64,000 nucleotides of DNA from Macrococcoides canis (GTDB lineage: Bacteria; Bacillota; Bacilli; Staphylococcales; Staphylococcaceae), in assembly GCF_002119805.1 (NCBI RefSeq), contig NZ_CP021059.1, positions 1,488,001 through 1,552,000 on the forward strand, in the 5' to 3' direction. The position numbers and the translations under genes were made by a program. Below, one piece after another: positions 47,233-55,416 of this stretch (its first letter is position 1; each line of letters begins with the position of its first letter). Under the pieces are notes generated by a model, which saw only the letters and a program-made list of their open reading frames with translations, made no database searches and had not been told where the DNA came from.

Positions 47233-47397
47233 TCACGAACCGAGAATTAATAACGGAATTATATTCCAGATTACTAAACAAAATATAGCAATATAAAAAT
47301 CAGTATCCTTACCATTGTGACTAAAGTATTTATTTATATATTTAACGAATACTACAAACGAGATAACAATAATTAATAGTGCTAGCAATACTTTCAA
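47233..47397 (-). CDS. 54-residue membrane protein with two helices, unknown
   Basis: TTG 47397 overlaps the TGA of the RinA-like gene and is preceded by TTGGGGATG, so it is coupled. The product has two hydrophobic blocks (LLALLIIVISFVVFVKYI and FYIAIFCLVIWNIIPLLIL) joined by a short polar loop. Function unknown. Evidence is the coupled start and coding composition. Confidence 0.55.
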   Translation of the reverse strand: MKVLLALLIIVISFVVFVKYINKYFSHNGKDTDFYIAIFCLVIWNIIPLLILGS

Positions 47398-47807
47398 TAC
47401 ATCATCCCCAATTCGTCAGCTAATCGTTTCAAAACATCCTTCTTATACTCATATAATACAGTTTTACTAATACATAGGTTATCTGCTATTCCTAACACCG
47501 TATACTTACGTTGTTTTTGAAAGTAATATAATTGCATGAATTCTTTTTGTTGCTCCGTACTCTCGTTATATACTCGTTTAATAGCGTTCATCATTCTGTC
47601 TAATTGGAGTAATCGCTTATCAGTCGTTAGTCTTGTGACTGTTCGTTCTACTGTAGATACATTCGTGTTACTTCTGCCACCGCCAATATTTTCATCTGTA
47701 GGTGTCCAGGGATTGAGTATCTCATTTCTAAGTTGAGCGATATGTTTTTCGTAGTTTGGATAATCACGTAACTCTGATTCTAAATAATTGATCGTTGACT
47801 TTCGCAT
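47394..47807 (-). CDS. RinA/ArpU-type late transcription activator
   Basis: 137 residues. N-terminal LESELRDYPNYEKHIAQLRNEILNPW is the ArpU/RinA opening; the C-terminal half has FMQLYYFQKQRKYTVLGIADNLCISKTVLYEYKK, a sigma-70 region 4-like helix-turn-helix. In S. aureus phages RinA switches on terminase and other late genes. Position between early genes and terminase is the same. Confidence 0.85.
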   Translation of the reverse strand: MRKSTINYLESELRDYPNYEKHIAQLRNEILNPWTPTDENIGGGRSNTNVSTVERTVTRLTTDKRLLQLDRMMNAIKRVYNESTEQQKEFMQLYYFQKQRKYTVLGIADNLCISKTVLYEYKKDVLKRLADELGMMY

Positions 47808-48385
47808 ACCCTACCTCCACTTATATATACTTCTAATGCGCAAAGCGCTTTTGTTTCTATACCTTTGCTACCGCACATAATTGAATCCACAGTATAACTG
47901 TACTCTTTTACATTGTTATAAGTATTAATTACTTCTCTTATGATACTTCCTGTAGTGTCGTGTTCGTCTACGGGTAATTTTAGATAGTGATATCCAGGGA
48001 ATTCTTCTCGCATTTTTATAAAGTCGTCAATCTCCTTTTTATAATATGCTTTTATATTCCCTTCTCGAATTTCTCTCTTTGTAGATAAATTAAGATATAG
48101 ATTTTTTCTGTTCTCTTCTATTTTGTTGATGAAATCTGAGGTATCTAAAGGTTTTGGTTCTTCGTATATCTCGTTGATTTTCTTTTTTAATGTATCCCTT
48201 TCATGAGACAACACTCTAAACTTCTTAGCTCTCTCGTACTCAAGTTTTAAATCTGCAATCTCGTTCTCTAGGACGGGAAAGTCAGGTTGAGATAACTTTT
48301 TATTACCGTTTAACATTTTAAATAACAATGTACTAGATATCAAAACACTCCCGCCGAAAATGCTTGTGGCTAACATTTCAAACAT
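47780..48385 (-). CDS. N-terminally membrane-anchored coiled-coil protein, unknown
   Basis: 201 residues. One hydrophobic N-terminal segment (LATSIFGGSVLISSTLLFKML), a charged helical part with LENEIADLKLEYERAKKF, and a C-terminal domain that ends in cysteine-containing CALEVYISGGRVCESQ. No family recognised. Overlaps the start of the RinA-like gene by 28 bases. May be a membrane-facing early protein, for example an exclusion or anti-defence factor, but nothing proves this. Confidence 0.6.
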   Translation of the reverse strand: MFEMLATSIFGGSVLISSTLLFKMLNGNKKLSQPDFPVLENEIADLKLEYERAKKFRVLSHERDTLKKKINEIYEEPKPLDTSDFINKIEENRKNLYLNLSTKREIREGNIKAYYKKEIDDFIKMREEFPGYHYLKLPVDEHDTTGSIIREVINTYNNVKEYSYTVDSIMCGSKGIETKALCALEVYISGGRVCESQRSII

Positions 48386-48388
48386 ACC

Positions 48389-48457
48389 CTACCTCCCTAA
48401 TATTTCTTTAACTCGTTCGAGGATGTCTTTATCTTCCTGTTGACTACAATCAGTCAA
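48389..48457 (-). CDS. Possible 22-residue protein, unknown
   Basis: TTG 48457 overlaps the last codons of the MazG-like gene. The peptide ends in DILERVKEILGR, a helix that looks coded and resembles ends of small proteins in staphylococcal phages. No clear ribosome site, so the call is weak. It ends 4 bases after the start region of the coiled-coil gene. Confidence 0.3.
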   Translation of the reverse strand: MTDCSQQEDKDILERVKEILGR

Positions 48458-48950
48458 TTAAATCACTCTCTTTTACAAATACGCCATCAATCATCTTTCC
48501 TTTTCTATCCTTTATCTCGTTGTATGCTGCATCGATACATTCATCGAAAGATACGTCGTTTTCTTTTGATGTTTCTTTTAATAACTCGATCACTTCGGTA
48601 ACCATTGTTTGAACAGCAGAAAACAAATCTGTGTTACCGTCAGTAAATTCTTTTAATGTCTTGCCTAAGTAATACAATCTTTCAACATAATCTAAAGTAG
48701 TCGCTGTCCCATCGTAATAATTCGAAAGTCTAAGAGCAGTATCCATATAACCATTAATCTGTTGCATCATGATTGTTAAGACGACGTACATATCACCAAT
48801 GCTATCTACGATAATTTCTTTGTTGCCTTTATTCAGACCATTTACAAGTTCACCATACTCTTCAATCAATTTATCAAATTGTTTGTTCGGGTCTGCTGTG
48901 TGCAAATTACGGTCAATCGCCCATTGTTTAATAAGTTCTGTTGTGTTCAT
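48450..48950 (-). CDS. MazG-like nucleotide pyrophosphohydrolase/dUTPase-like protein
   Basis: 166 residues, all-alpha. The motif KLIEEYGELVNGL with ADPNKQFDKL before it and IVDSIGDMYVVLTIMM after it forms the EExxE...ExxD metal site of MazG-type enzymes. A second EVIELLKE and DECIDAAYNEIKDRKGKM agree. Probably hydrolyses nucleotides and so changes the nucleotide pool, or counters host alarm signals. Start ATG 48950 has GTGGAGGATGATAAC before it. Confidence 0.75.
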   Translation of the reverse strand: MNTTELIKQWAIDRNLHTADPNKQFDKLIEEYGELVNGLNKGNKEIIVDSIGDMYVVLTIMMQQINGYMDTALRLSNYYDGTATTLDYVERLYYLGKTLKEFTDGNTDLFSAVQTMVTEVIELLKETSKENDVSFDECIDAAYNEIKDRKGKMIDGVFVKESDLID

Positions 48951-49179
48951 TGTTATCATCCTCCACAATTTTTACATTCTTAGTTTCGTGAGTTACTTGA
49001 AATATAAATCCGTTTTTCTTCTTGAACGTATATTCATATTCATCTGTATATGAATTGCTGTAATCATCAAATACTCGCTCAATATTAGTTACTTGTGCCT
49101 TACACATTTTTACGTCATCAGTTTCAATGATGTACCAAATCCCTGGCTTAACTGGATTCTTAGTGAGTGCGAATAGCAT
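48928..49179 (-). CDS. Small phage protein of 83 residues, unknown
   Basis: Soluble, beta-rich by appearance (VKPGIWYIIETDDVKMCKA, FKKKNGFIFQVTHETKNV), acidic end. No family recognised. Overlaps its neighbour by 20 bases upstream and the MazG-like gene by 23 bases. Confidence 0.6.
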   Translation of the reverse strand: MLFALTKNPVKPGIWYIIETDDVKMCKAQVTNIERVFDDYSNSYTDEYEYTFKKKNGFIFQVTHETKNVKIVEDDNNEHNRTY

Positions 49180-49378
49180 CGGTACCGTCCTCCACTCTAT
49201 ATACTTTTTCCGACTTCATCATCTCTGCATATCTATCTGTATCATCGTTGTTGATATGCTTTACATATAACTCAGCACCCTCTTTACTTGTGATGCTCTT
49301 TATCTCTGCTTCATATCGTCTGCCTTTTTTCGTCCATATCATTACTGGTACAACATCACACATGTATTGTAGTTTCAT
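49160..49378 (-). CDS. Small phage protein of 72 residues, unknown
   Basis: Starts MKLQYMCDVVPVMIWTKKG with GGAGGGGTAAGTAT in front of ATG 49378; ends in a region with EGAELYVKHINNDDTDRY. No membrane helix or known domain. Sits in the run of overlapping early genes. Confidence 0.6.
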   Translation of the reverse strand: MKLQYMCDVVPVMIWTKKGRRYEAEIKSITSKEGAELYVKHINNDDTDRYAEMMKSEKVYRVEDGTDAIRTH

Positions 49379-49382
49379 ATAC

Positions 49383-49640
49383 TTACCCCTCCAATAATCT
49401 AATCGCACCAGCAACATCAGGTGGATTCTGTTTTAACAACGCGACTGCTTGAATGGTACGTTGCTTTGCTACTCTGTTGTACTGCACGCTATCTACTAGC
49501 TCATCTAACTCATAGTCGAGTAGTTCTTTGACAGATAGTGTAGAACGTGAGAGGGATCGACCATATTCAGCTATCCCTTTCTCGTTCTGCTTGTGTAAAG
49601 TGGAATGGAAGTCATTTAAGATTTTATTTGGATCGTGCAT
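49383..49640 (-). CDS. Small phage protein of 85 residues, unknown
   Basis: Helical and charged: MHDPNKILNDFHSTLHKQNE, then LSVKELLDYELDELVDSVQY and VALLKQNPPDVAGAIRLLEG. No family recognised. Overlaps the next upstream gene by 17 bases. Confidence 0.6.
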   Translation of the reverse strand: MHDPNKILNDFHSTLHKQNEKGIAEYGRSLSRSTLSVKELLDYELDELVDSVQYNRVAKQRTIQAVALLKQNPPDVAGAIRLLEG

Positions 49641-49881
49641 TGTTGTCCTCCTCTAAGTCGCGCATTAGTTCTAATACATAATTGTGTACTGTATATGCAA
49701 TAACATCACCTTCACCAAACGCTTCTTTTTCATCGTGTTCCATTCGTTCCTTCAACTCACTCCATCGCTTCTCAAGTTCATCAGCACGTTGTTTTTGTTG
49801 TTCTAAATGGTTATACACTTTTAAAGGTATTTCGAATAACTCTCCATCAATTTTAATTAAGTGCTTAATCAACCAACCCAC
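49624..49881 (-). CDS. Small coiled-coil protein of 85 residues, unknown
   Basis: The central part (LEQQKQRADELEKRWSELKE) is a likely coiled coil, followed by EAFGEGDVIAYTVHNYVLEL. No family recognised. Overlaps the following gene at both ends. Confidence 0.6.
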   Translation of the reverse strand: MGWLIKHLIKIDGELFEIPLKVYNHLEQQKQRADELEKRWSELKERMEHDEKEAFGEGDVIAYTVHNYVLELMRDLEEDNNARSK

Positions 49882-50236
49882 GCTCCTTACTCCAAATTAG
49901 GTCGCCTATGCTACCGTCGGGGTTTTGTAGGTAGATGAATTTGATATTCTTTGTTTTGAGATTGCTTATCTTTCTGTTTTTAACAGAATAAAATTGTAAA
50001 TTATCTTTAATTACCATCGCTCTTTGAAGTGGTGTGTCCTCATCAATCTCCACTTCTTCTGTGATTGTGAAGAGGTCGTTATAGTTAAATTTGCCATAAA
50101 AATTTAAATCACCGTTAATATCTACAACGAGGTCGCTACCTCGATTACTTTCAAAATCACTTGATATAACTTCGTTCTTGATAATATAACCAACCAACTC
50201 ATCCAGTCTTACCTGTCTAGTCTGTTTAATTTTCAT
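49865..50236 (-). CDS. Phage protein of 123 residues, unknown
   Basis: Opens MKIKQTRQVRLDELVGYIIK and contains short strands (DLVVDINGDLNFYGKF, TITEEVEIDEDTPLQRAMVI, NIKFIYLQNPDGSIGDLIW). Resembles early proteins of staphylococcal phages with no known function. Confidence 0.6.
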   Translation of the reverse strand: MKIKQTRQVRLDELVGYIIKNEVISSDFESNRGSDLVVDINGDLNFYGKFNYNDLFTITEEVEIDEDTPLQRAMVIKDNLQFYSVKNRKISNLKTKNIKFIYLQNPDGSIGDLIWSKERGLVD

Positions 50237-50496
50237 TCGTCATTCTCCTTTGTTTCATATTCTGGTTGATAAGGCATCACTTCATCAATTGTTATATAGT
50301 TTGGATGTTCGTCTATATCTACTTCTTGAACATCTACTATTTCTTTCTTGATTTTTACGTTGTCAGGGTGACTGTTCATTACCTGCATAGCTCTTTCTTT
50401 AGCGTGATCAATATCCTGTGCTTCAACGATGCAAAAAGGATGAAAGAAGAACACACCTTTTATAATTTCGAATGTTACTTTGTATATATTAGTCAC
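50233..50496 (-). CDS. Small phage protein of 87 residues, unknown
   Basis: N-terminal MTNIYKVTFEIIKGVFFFHP is hydrophobic but short; then CIVEAQDIDHAKERAMQVM and an acidic end. The EAQDxxxAKERA pattern resembles small phage proteins that contain a ferredoxin-like fold. Overlaps the next gene by four bases. Confidence 0.55.
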   Translation of the reverse strand: MTNIYKVTFEIIKGVFFFHPFCIVEAQDIDHAKERAMQVMNSHPDNVKIKKEIVDVQEVDIDEHPNYITIDEVMPYQPEYETKENDE

Positions 50497-50515
50497 AATC
50501 CCTCTCTCCTTTCGA

Positions 50516-50947
50516 TTAACTCAATACTTCTCTCATTGGTTCAAAGTGTTCTGTTTCTGAAAACTCATATAAATCTCCGTTAAATTCTGTATGATTATAT
50601 ATCCACATCACAGCTAATAATGAAATCGGCAACGTTATGTTTGCCCATAAGTAACTTCTTTCGTTTATTGATAAATCGCCTTTTTTATATCTTTCAACCA
50701 TTGATTCTAAATGTTGAACACATGTTTCAAAATCTTCCCAAAACGTTTCGATATGTTTTGGATTTTCTTCTAATTTATCTAATAATTCTTGATAAGCCTC
50801 CATGTAGTGTCTTTCTTCAACATCCACGATCTGCAAAACTTCTTTCCAAATCGTTATATTACTTAGTATTACATCCATACTATTATTTGATTTGATGATT
50901 CTTAATCCTGTTAAAAACTCTAATTTTAAACTTATTAATTTATCCAT
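50516..50947 (-). CDS. Phage protein of 143 residues, unknown
   Basis: Helical, with acidic stretches (EERHYMEAYQELLDKLEENPK) and one moderately hydrophobic part (NITLPISLLAVMWIYNH). No family recognised. Followed by a 78-base gap. Confidence 0.55.
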   Translation of the reverse strand: MDKLISLKLEFLTGLRIIKSNNSMDVILSNITIWKEVLQIVDVEERHYMEAYQELLDKLEENPKHIETFWEDFETCVQHLESMVERYKKGDLSINERSYLWANITLPISLLAVMWIYNHTEFNGDLYEFSETEHFEPMREVLS

Positions 50948-51025
50948 CTCTCATTTTCTCCTTGTGATTTGTTCTGTTTTGTTCTGCTTAATTGTCCAAC
51001 TCTTCGATATTTCCGAATAGTTCGA

Positions 51026-51241
51026 TTAATTAATCTCCTCTATCCTTATCACTCTCTTGTTACATACTGAACAATATAGATACTCGCCTTCATTATGTTT
51101 TGCTGAAACGTACATATCCGAATTTGATCCATCTTCTAAATAACTACCTGTATTATCAAAATGAACTATTCCACTACCGTAATACGAAAACTTTTGATAA
51201 AAAGATTTTTCGCTTCCGCAGTTAGAACATTGAATTGTCAT
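51026..51241 (-). CDS. Small zinc-ribbon-like protein
   Basis: 71 residues. CSNCGSEKSF at the start and YLYCSVCNKRVIRIEE at the end give two CxxC pairs, probably one zinc site. Between them a polar loop. Zinc ribbons in phage early genes bind nucleic acid or proteins; no specific role can be read. Confidence 0.65.
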   Translation of the reverse strand: MTIQCSNCGSEKSFYQKFSYYGSGIVHFDNTGSYLEDGSNSDMYVSAKHNEGEYLYCSVCNKRVIRIEEIN

Positions 51242-51296
51242 TGATTTTTACCCTCCTTTTAAAGTTGATTGAAAGCTTAGCGATGAAAGTTTAATT

Positions 51297-51665
51297 TTAT
51301 TTTATATCTCTATCTACTATCTCTACATCATCATTGTTTTTATAAATACCTCTCACACGTATTCCGTTTTCATCAACAAACATGAAAGTAGTACCATTTT
51401 CAACGATTGTACATTTTTTATGTACTTTTAATTTATGCACTATTACATTATTATTTTCATAAATAGGTTTGTTATGCATATCATAGCCACCTGTAAATGC
51501 ACCTACTGTATTTTCATCAACGGGTGTCCATTGTTCAACTACGCAATATTCATCGTTTGCCTCTATCATTGAGCCTTCTAGAATATAACCGTCAAAATAT
51601 GCACCTTTGATATATTTACCTGTAATTAATGACTTTGCTCTAACTGTTGTTCGCAATTCGTTCAT
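51297..51665 (-). CDS. YopX-family protein
   Basis: 122 residues with the YopX pattern: VVEQWTPVDENTVGAFTGGYD, then NKPIYENNNVIVHKLKVHK and the ending YKNNDDVEIVDRDI. YopX proteins are common in phages of Bacillota; function is not known. Confidence 0.85.
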   Translation of the reverse strand: MNELRTTVRAKSLITGKYIKGAYFDGYILEGSMIEANDEYCVVEQWTPVDENTVGAFTGGYDMHNKPIYENNNVIVHKLKVHKKCTIVENGTTFMFVDENGIRVRGIYKNNDDVEIVDRDIK

Positions 51666-51729
51666 AATTTTTCCTCCTCAATAAAACTTTTATTTTTCGT
51701 CCAATTGACCGGATATTTTACGGACGATA

Positions 51730-51900
51730 TTATTGTGTTGCATTGTATAATAATAAAGTGAATGCTGATATTCCTGATACTACACAAACAACAGTACAAA
51801 CTAACGTTACTGTATCTTCAGTACCATTTTCTAAAAAATAATCTAAGTAACACCCGAAAAATAAAATAGCTAATGACGTAAAGAATACTGTATAAATCAC
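51730..51900 (-). CDS. 56-residue membrane protein with two helices, unknown
   Basis: GTG 51900 overlaps the TGA of the preceding gene (GTGA), and GAGGGGG lies seven bases before it. The product has two hydrophobic segments (VFFTSLAILFFGCYLDYF and TVTLVCTVVCVVSGISAF) with a short acidic loop. Small coupled membrane proteins of this kind occur elsewhere in this prophage. Confidence 0.65.
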   Translation of the reverse strand: MIYTVFFTSLAILFFGCYLDYFLENGTEDTVTLVCTVVCVVSGISAFTLLLYNATQ

Positions 51901-52139
51901 TCGCCATCCCCCTCTAGCAGTCCAGGCTTTTCAGCATTTAGGTCTACCATGTTGTCATAAGCAACTTGTGCCTTTAATACTAAATTTCCGTTATTAATGA
52001 TCTGTGCCGAAACTTTTGTAATTGCTTGCGCTCTTGATATCTCGTTTTTCAATTCTTCTTTTGATAACTCTGGGTCATTCAATCTCTCCATCTGCTCGAA
52101 TAAATAACCGTTTAAATCTCCTAATGTATTTCGATTCAT
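51897..52139 (-). CDS. Conserved phage protein of 80 residues, unknown
   Basis: Helical, acidic: LGDLNGYLFEQMERLNDPEL, LKNEISRAQAITKVSAQI and INNGNLVLKAQVAYDNM. This INNGNLxLKA pattern recurs in phages of Bacillota near replication genes. Lies next to the iteron region, with which it could interact; that is speculation. Confidence 0.65.
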   Translation of the reverse strand: MNRNTLGDLNGYLFEQMERLNDPELSKEELKNEISRAQAITKVSAQIINNGNLVLKAQVAYDNMVDLNAEKPGLLEGDGE

Positions 52140-52530
52140 CCTGATCTATCCTTTCTTTTTTATTCTTCGATATACTTCTACTACATTTCTACTACACTTT
52201 AACTACACTTCACTACACTTCTATTTTGAGTTCTGTAGTCAAAAAACCTAGTATTATCAAGGGTTCAAGTCACTTGACTACACTTACTTCACTTAAAAAC
52301 GACTACCTTTTATATATATATTTATTTATTTAATATTTATTTATATATATAAAAATAATGTAGTAAGTGTAGTCACACCTGTTAAAGTACTGATATAAAG
52401 CCATTTCTTGACTACACTTTTAATAATCAAAGTGTAGTATTTTGAATAAAAGTGTAGTTTTCGATATAGAAGTGTAGTCACATTGTCCTGACATCAAGTC
52501 GTAGTATCCCTAATATGTGCTGAACAGCAC
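52140..52530. repeat. Iteron array with AT-rich centre, probable phage replication origin
   Basis: Nine exact copies of ACTACACTT: five on the plus strand (starting 52191, 52202, 52212, 52277, 52411) and four reversed (52365, 52430, 52450, 52470), plus one variant at 52180. Copies at 52191-52220 are 10-11 bases apart, that is, on one DNA face; the reversed group at 52430, 52450 and 52470 is spaced 20 bases. In the middle, 52309-52352 is almost pure A/T with TATATATATA at both ends. Iterons beside an unwinding element next to the primase and helicase genes are the usual form of a theta origin. There is no gene here. Confidence 0.75.
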
Positions 52531-53901
52531 TCAGCCTTCTTTTCCTTTAAACTTTCTGACACGTTTTCTTGATTGCGCATCAGTCGTTACATATACTTCA
52601 AAACCGTTATTTTTTAGTTCTGTAGTAAATTGACGTTTTGTGAGAGGGAATCTAAATCCCTCACTCTCGCACCAATCGCGATACTCGTCATATACTTCCT
52701 GTGTCGTCTTCTGATGAATAACTGATTCAGCGATAAATGTAAGTATCGGATTATTATCCACCTTAAACTCTTCCATACGTTGCTTTGACACGTCAGGTAT
52801 CGTAAACTTGCGTTTCTTCATTAGTTTATCTAGGTTGTCTATTGCTAACTTAAACAGATATGATCGTGCTTCTTCTGTCGTAATCTTCTGTTCTAAAAAT
52901 GGGTCACGATTTGGACTGTTACGTAAATTCGCATTTAAAGGCACGATGACAATTCTGTCAAAGATACCGTTGTTATTCTCAAACCATCGAGGCACGTCAT
53001 TCGCACTAAAAATTAACTTACTGTAGTTACGAAATGTGAAAGGGTCTTGTCCTTTTCGTTCTGCCATAATGCGCTCCCCTGTTGCTAGCTTCTTGAAGTT
53101 TGAAGCGTCCTTAATCGTCTGAAGAGGTATATCATCTCCAGCGTTGAGTAACTTGTGATGAAGTTCTGCAACGTTGAAACGTTCACTTAATCCTGTAAGA
53201 CTAATTGCTGATACGTTCTCTTCTCCTATAAATGATGACCACATATTCATCAGTGTCGATTTACCGTTACCGCCATGACCGACTAAGAGAAATGCTTTAT
53301 CTAAGAAATTTTGCTTATAGATCATGTACGCTGTAATCTCTAAAAATAACTGCACGATTTGAAAATCTTCATCTGCGATTGTGATGAATGCTTTATCAAT
53401 CGTTTCGCATTGTGCGTTTTCGTCATAAATCGCATTTATCTTTGAAGTTGTGACAATCGATGGATTGAAAGGTAGTAACTCTTTCTTATTAAAATCGTAA
53501 ATACCATTCTTACAAGCGATAAAAAATGGAGATGCGTGTTCCATTTCGGGCGCTGTAAGTCTGATGTACTCGAGCACTTCACGTATCTGTACCTGTTTTA
53601 ATTCTGGTAATTCTCTTATCATCAGTTGCTTTATTATCTGTTCGTTCGAGTTATATACGCCTTCTTGATAAATATGCAGTTGGTCATCTAACGTGATGAT
53701 GTGGTGTTTATTTATCATGTGTACTGCGAAATTCTGATGTATAAGTGACTTCGTTCCATTTTTATTTTCTTTGTAGAATTCTTTTCTGTTCCTGGCAACG
53801 TCTAAAGACGTTACTGGTTCGTTCTCTTCTTTCTCGTTAGATGCCCTTAGTGCATCCATTAAATCAAAATCTACACCCAAATTTACGCTCCTTTCTGTCA
53901 T
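52531..53901 (-). CDS. SF3 helicase, phage/plasmid P4-type (D5_N-related)
   Basis: 456 residues. Walker A GHGGNGKST at 208-216, then LLNAGDDIPLQTIKDASNFKKLATGE and PFTFRNYSKLIFSANDVP, the SF3 B and C motifs. The N-terminal ~150 residues match D5_N. A C-terminal winged-helix part follows (TQEVYDEYRDWCESEG). Unwinds DNA at the phage origin and is paired with the primase gene, which it overlaps by four bases. Confidence 0.92.
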   Translation of the reverse strand: MTERSVNLGVDFDLMDALRASNEKEENEPVTSLDVARNRKEFYKENKNGTKSLIHQNFAVHMINKHHIITLDDQLHIYQEGVYNSNEQIIKQLMIRELPELKQVQIREVLEYIRLTAPEMEHASPFFIACKNGIYDFNKKELLPFNPSIVTTSKINAIYDENAQCETIDKAFITIADEDFQIVQLFLEITAYMIYKQNFLDKAFLLVGHGGNGKSTLMNMWSSFIGEENVSAISLTGLSERFNVAELHHKLLNAGDDIPLQTIKDASNFKKLATGERIMAERKGQDPFTFRNYSKLIFSANDVPRWFENNNGIFDRIVIVPLNANLRNSPNRDPFLEQKITTEEARSYLFKLAIDNLDKLMKKRKFTIPDVSKQRMEEFKVDNNPILTFIAESVIHQKTTQEVYDEYRDWCESEGFRFPLTKRQFTTELKNNGFEVYVTTDAQSRKRVRKFKGKEG

Positions 53902-54779
53902 GAGCGAATGATTGGTTCCTTACTCATAACGACTTTATTCTCATTGCGTCTTATCTGTTCAGTACGTAATATACTGTTAAATGTTGTGTCTAGCTCTTTC
54001 TGTGGTAATGGTGGATTGTTACGTTCGTTCCACATGTTTACAATCTCATATGCTACGTATGGATCAATAAATCTTCTTAATAAGTGCCCTGTCAGTTGAG
54101 CACAACTCTGATTACGTCCACCTTCATTTTTACCTTTCAATATATCAAGCCAGTATTCGTTACTCTGAATACTTTCTGTTGATGCTTCTGCGATAACTTC
54201 TAACTTATCGAGTACTTCATCGAGGATGAAAATTTCTTCATCTACATAATCGAATTCGTATGTGTCTGCGTTTTCACATGTTGGTAAGAACATAACCTGT
54301 GATAACACTTCGCTCGCTGGGTCTAAGCAGTCAAGTTCAAGTACATCATTTGTGATGTATTGAATTGCTGCACGATATTCCTGCGGAGATAACTCGTAAG
54401 GTTTATCGAGTGGTATGACTAATCTCATACGAGGTTTTTCTTCTGTATGATTATGTGTACTGTACGTTGCGAATCCAAACATAAAACGTTCTCTTACATG
54501 CTCGAATAAATTAAAGTATGGTGGCATTTCGTCAAAGTCGAACGTCAGTACCGAACGATTCAATGTGTTCTTATTATTTCGTTTCGGGTAAACCTGACCC
54601 CCAACAAAGCACATGTTTGATTTTTTTGGGCCTATTTTCGGATTAGATAGCACTGTATATAGAAACGACACTGTCGTATTAGTGTTCTGTACTGGTATTG
54701 TATTGTACTCATTTTCGAATATCGTAATACTGATACTGTTGTCGTGATCTAGTTCGATAATGTTCTGTGTGTTCTCCAC
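53898..54779 (-). CDS. AEP-type primase with PriCT-1 domain
   Basis: 293 residues. AEP core motifs: LTFDFDE (D81, D83), the ST-H segment STHNH (H109), and RLVIPLD (D125). The C-terminal part GGRNQSCAQLTGHLLRRFI to PPLPQKELDTTFNSIL is a PriCT-1 domain. Makes primers for phage replication and is coupled to the helicase. Confidence 0.85.
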   Translation of the reverse strand: MENTQNIIELDHDNSISITIFENEYNTIPVQNTNTTVSFLYTVLSNPKIGPKKSNMCFVGGQVYPKRNNKNTLNRSVLTFDFDEMPPYFNLFEHVRERFMFGFATYSTHNHTEEKPRMRLVIPLDKPYELSPQEYRAAIQYITNDVLELDCLDPASEVLSQVMFLPTCENADTYEFDYVDEEIFILDEVLDKLEVIAEASTESIQSNEYWLDILKGKNEGGRNQSCAQLTGHLLRRFIDPYVAYEIVNMWNERNNPPLPQKELDTTFNSILRTEQIRRNENKVVMSKEPIIRS

Positions 54780-54807
54780 TTCACTTCACTTCCAAATTTC
54801 AAAATTA

Positions 54808-54832
54808 AAGCCTAGGTGTTACCCCAGGCTTA
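54808..54832 (-). terminator. Terminator-like hairpin between DUF669 and primase genes
   Basis: AAGCCT with AGGCTT, plus GG with CC, around GGTAACAC, with TTTAATTTTG after it on the minus strand. Could limit primase expression. Confidence 0.5.
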
Positions 54833-54844
54833 TGATGTTGTGTA

Positions 54845-55324
54845 TTAGAATGGCATCGAATCATCACTAATATCGATTGGTCCTGTCGCTTGTGCGAATG
54901 GATTAGTTTGAGGGACCTCTTTTTTAATTTCTGGCTCGATAGCGAAATCCGGGTATTTAGTTTGTTTAAAACCATCAACTTGCGCATAACCTTTATCATT
55001 TAAAGAAGTTTTAACTCTGACTGCTCTTCCTAACATCGCTTGTGCCCAACCTTTAGCATCTCCGAAGTCGTGTCCGTCTGGTGTACCAATCGCTTTAGCA
55101 TAAGAGTTGAACCTCCACAGCGCTTTTTCAGTTACTACAAAGTTGTCGAATCTGATTTCTTGATTTTTTGCAGGTTGTTCAACGTCAGGTCGAATTGTGT
55201 AATTGGCAACTACCATATCCTTGCCTGTACTTGATTGTTTAAGCGTATAATTGTTCATGTATACTTCATATTCTCCTGGCTCAATAGTTTCGAATCCTGT
55301 ATTGTTAGCATCAAATTTAAACAT
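54845..55324 (-). CDS. DUF669 protein, probable single-stranded-DNA-binding type
   Basis: 159 residues. The core (GFETIEPGEYEVYMNNYTL, SSTGKDMVVANYTIRPDV, LWRFNSYAKAIGTPDGHDF) is the DUF669 family found in phage recombination modules. The C-terminal end DISDDSMPF is acidic and hydrophobic like the tip of bacterial SSB, which recruits partner proteins. Directly after the RecA-like ATPase gene. Role as phage SSB is inferred. Confidence 0.8.
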   Translation of the reverse strand: MFKFDANNTGFETIEPGEYEVYMNNYTLKQSSTGKDMVVANYTIRPDVEQPAKNQEIRFDNFVVTEKALWRFNSYAKAIGTPDGHDFGDAKGWAQAMLGRAVRVKTSLNDKGYAQVDGFKQTKYPDFAIEPEIKKEVPQTNPFAQATGPIDISDDSMPF

Positions 55325-55416
55325 AATTAATTACCATCCTTATTTTGTATTTGTGGCTTTGCCACTTATTATTTGTTGTCCGTGTACTTAGTGTCGTTGA
55401 AATATTTATTTTCTAA

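Noticed and set aside
50948-51025. Gap between small early genes
   Set aside because: No coding frame, promoter or repeat could be seen.
52180-52478. Possible CRISPR array
   Set aside because: Repeats are 9 bases, in both orientations and irregularly spaced, with no spacers of constant length and no cas genes.
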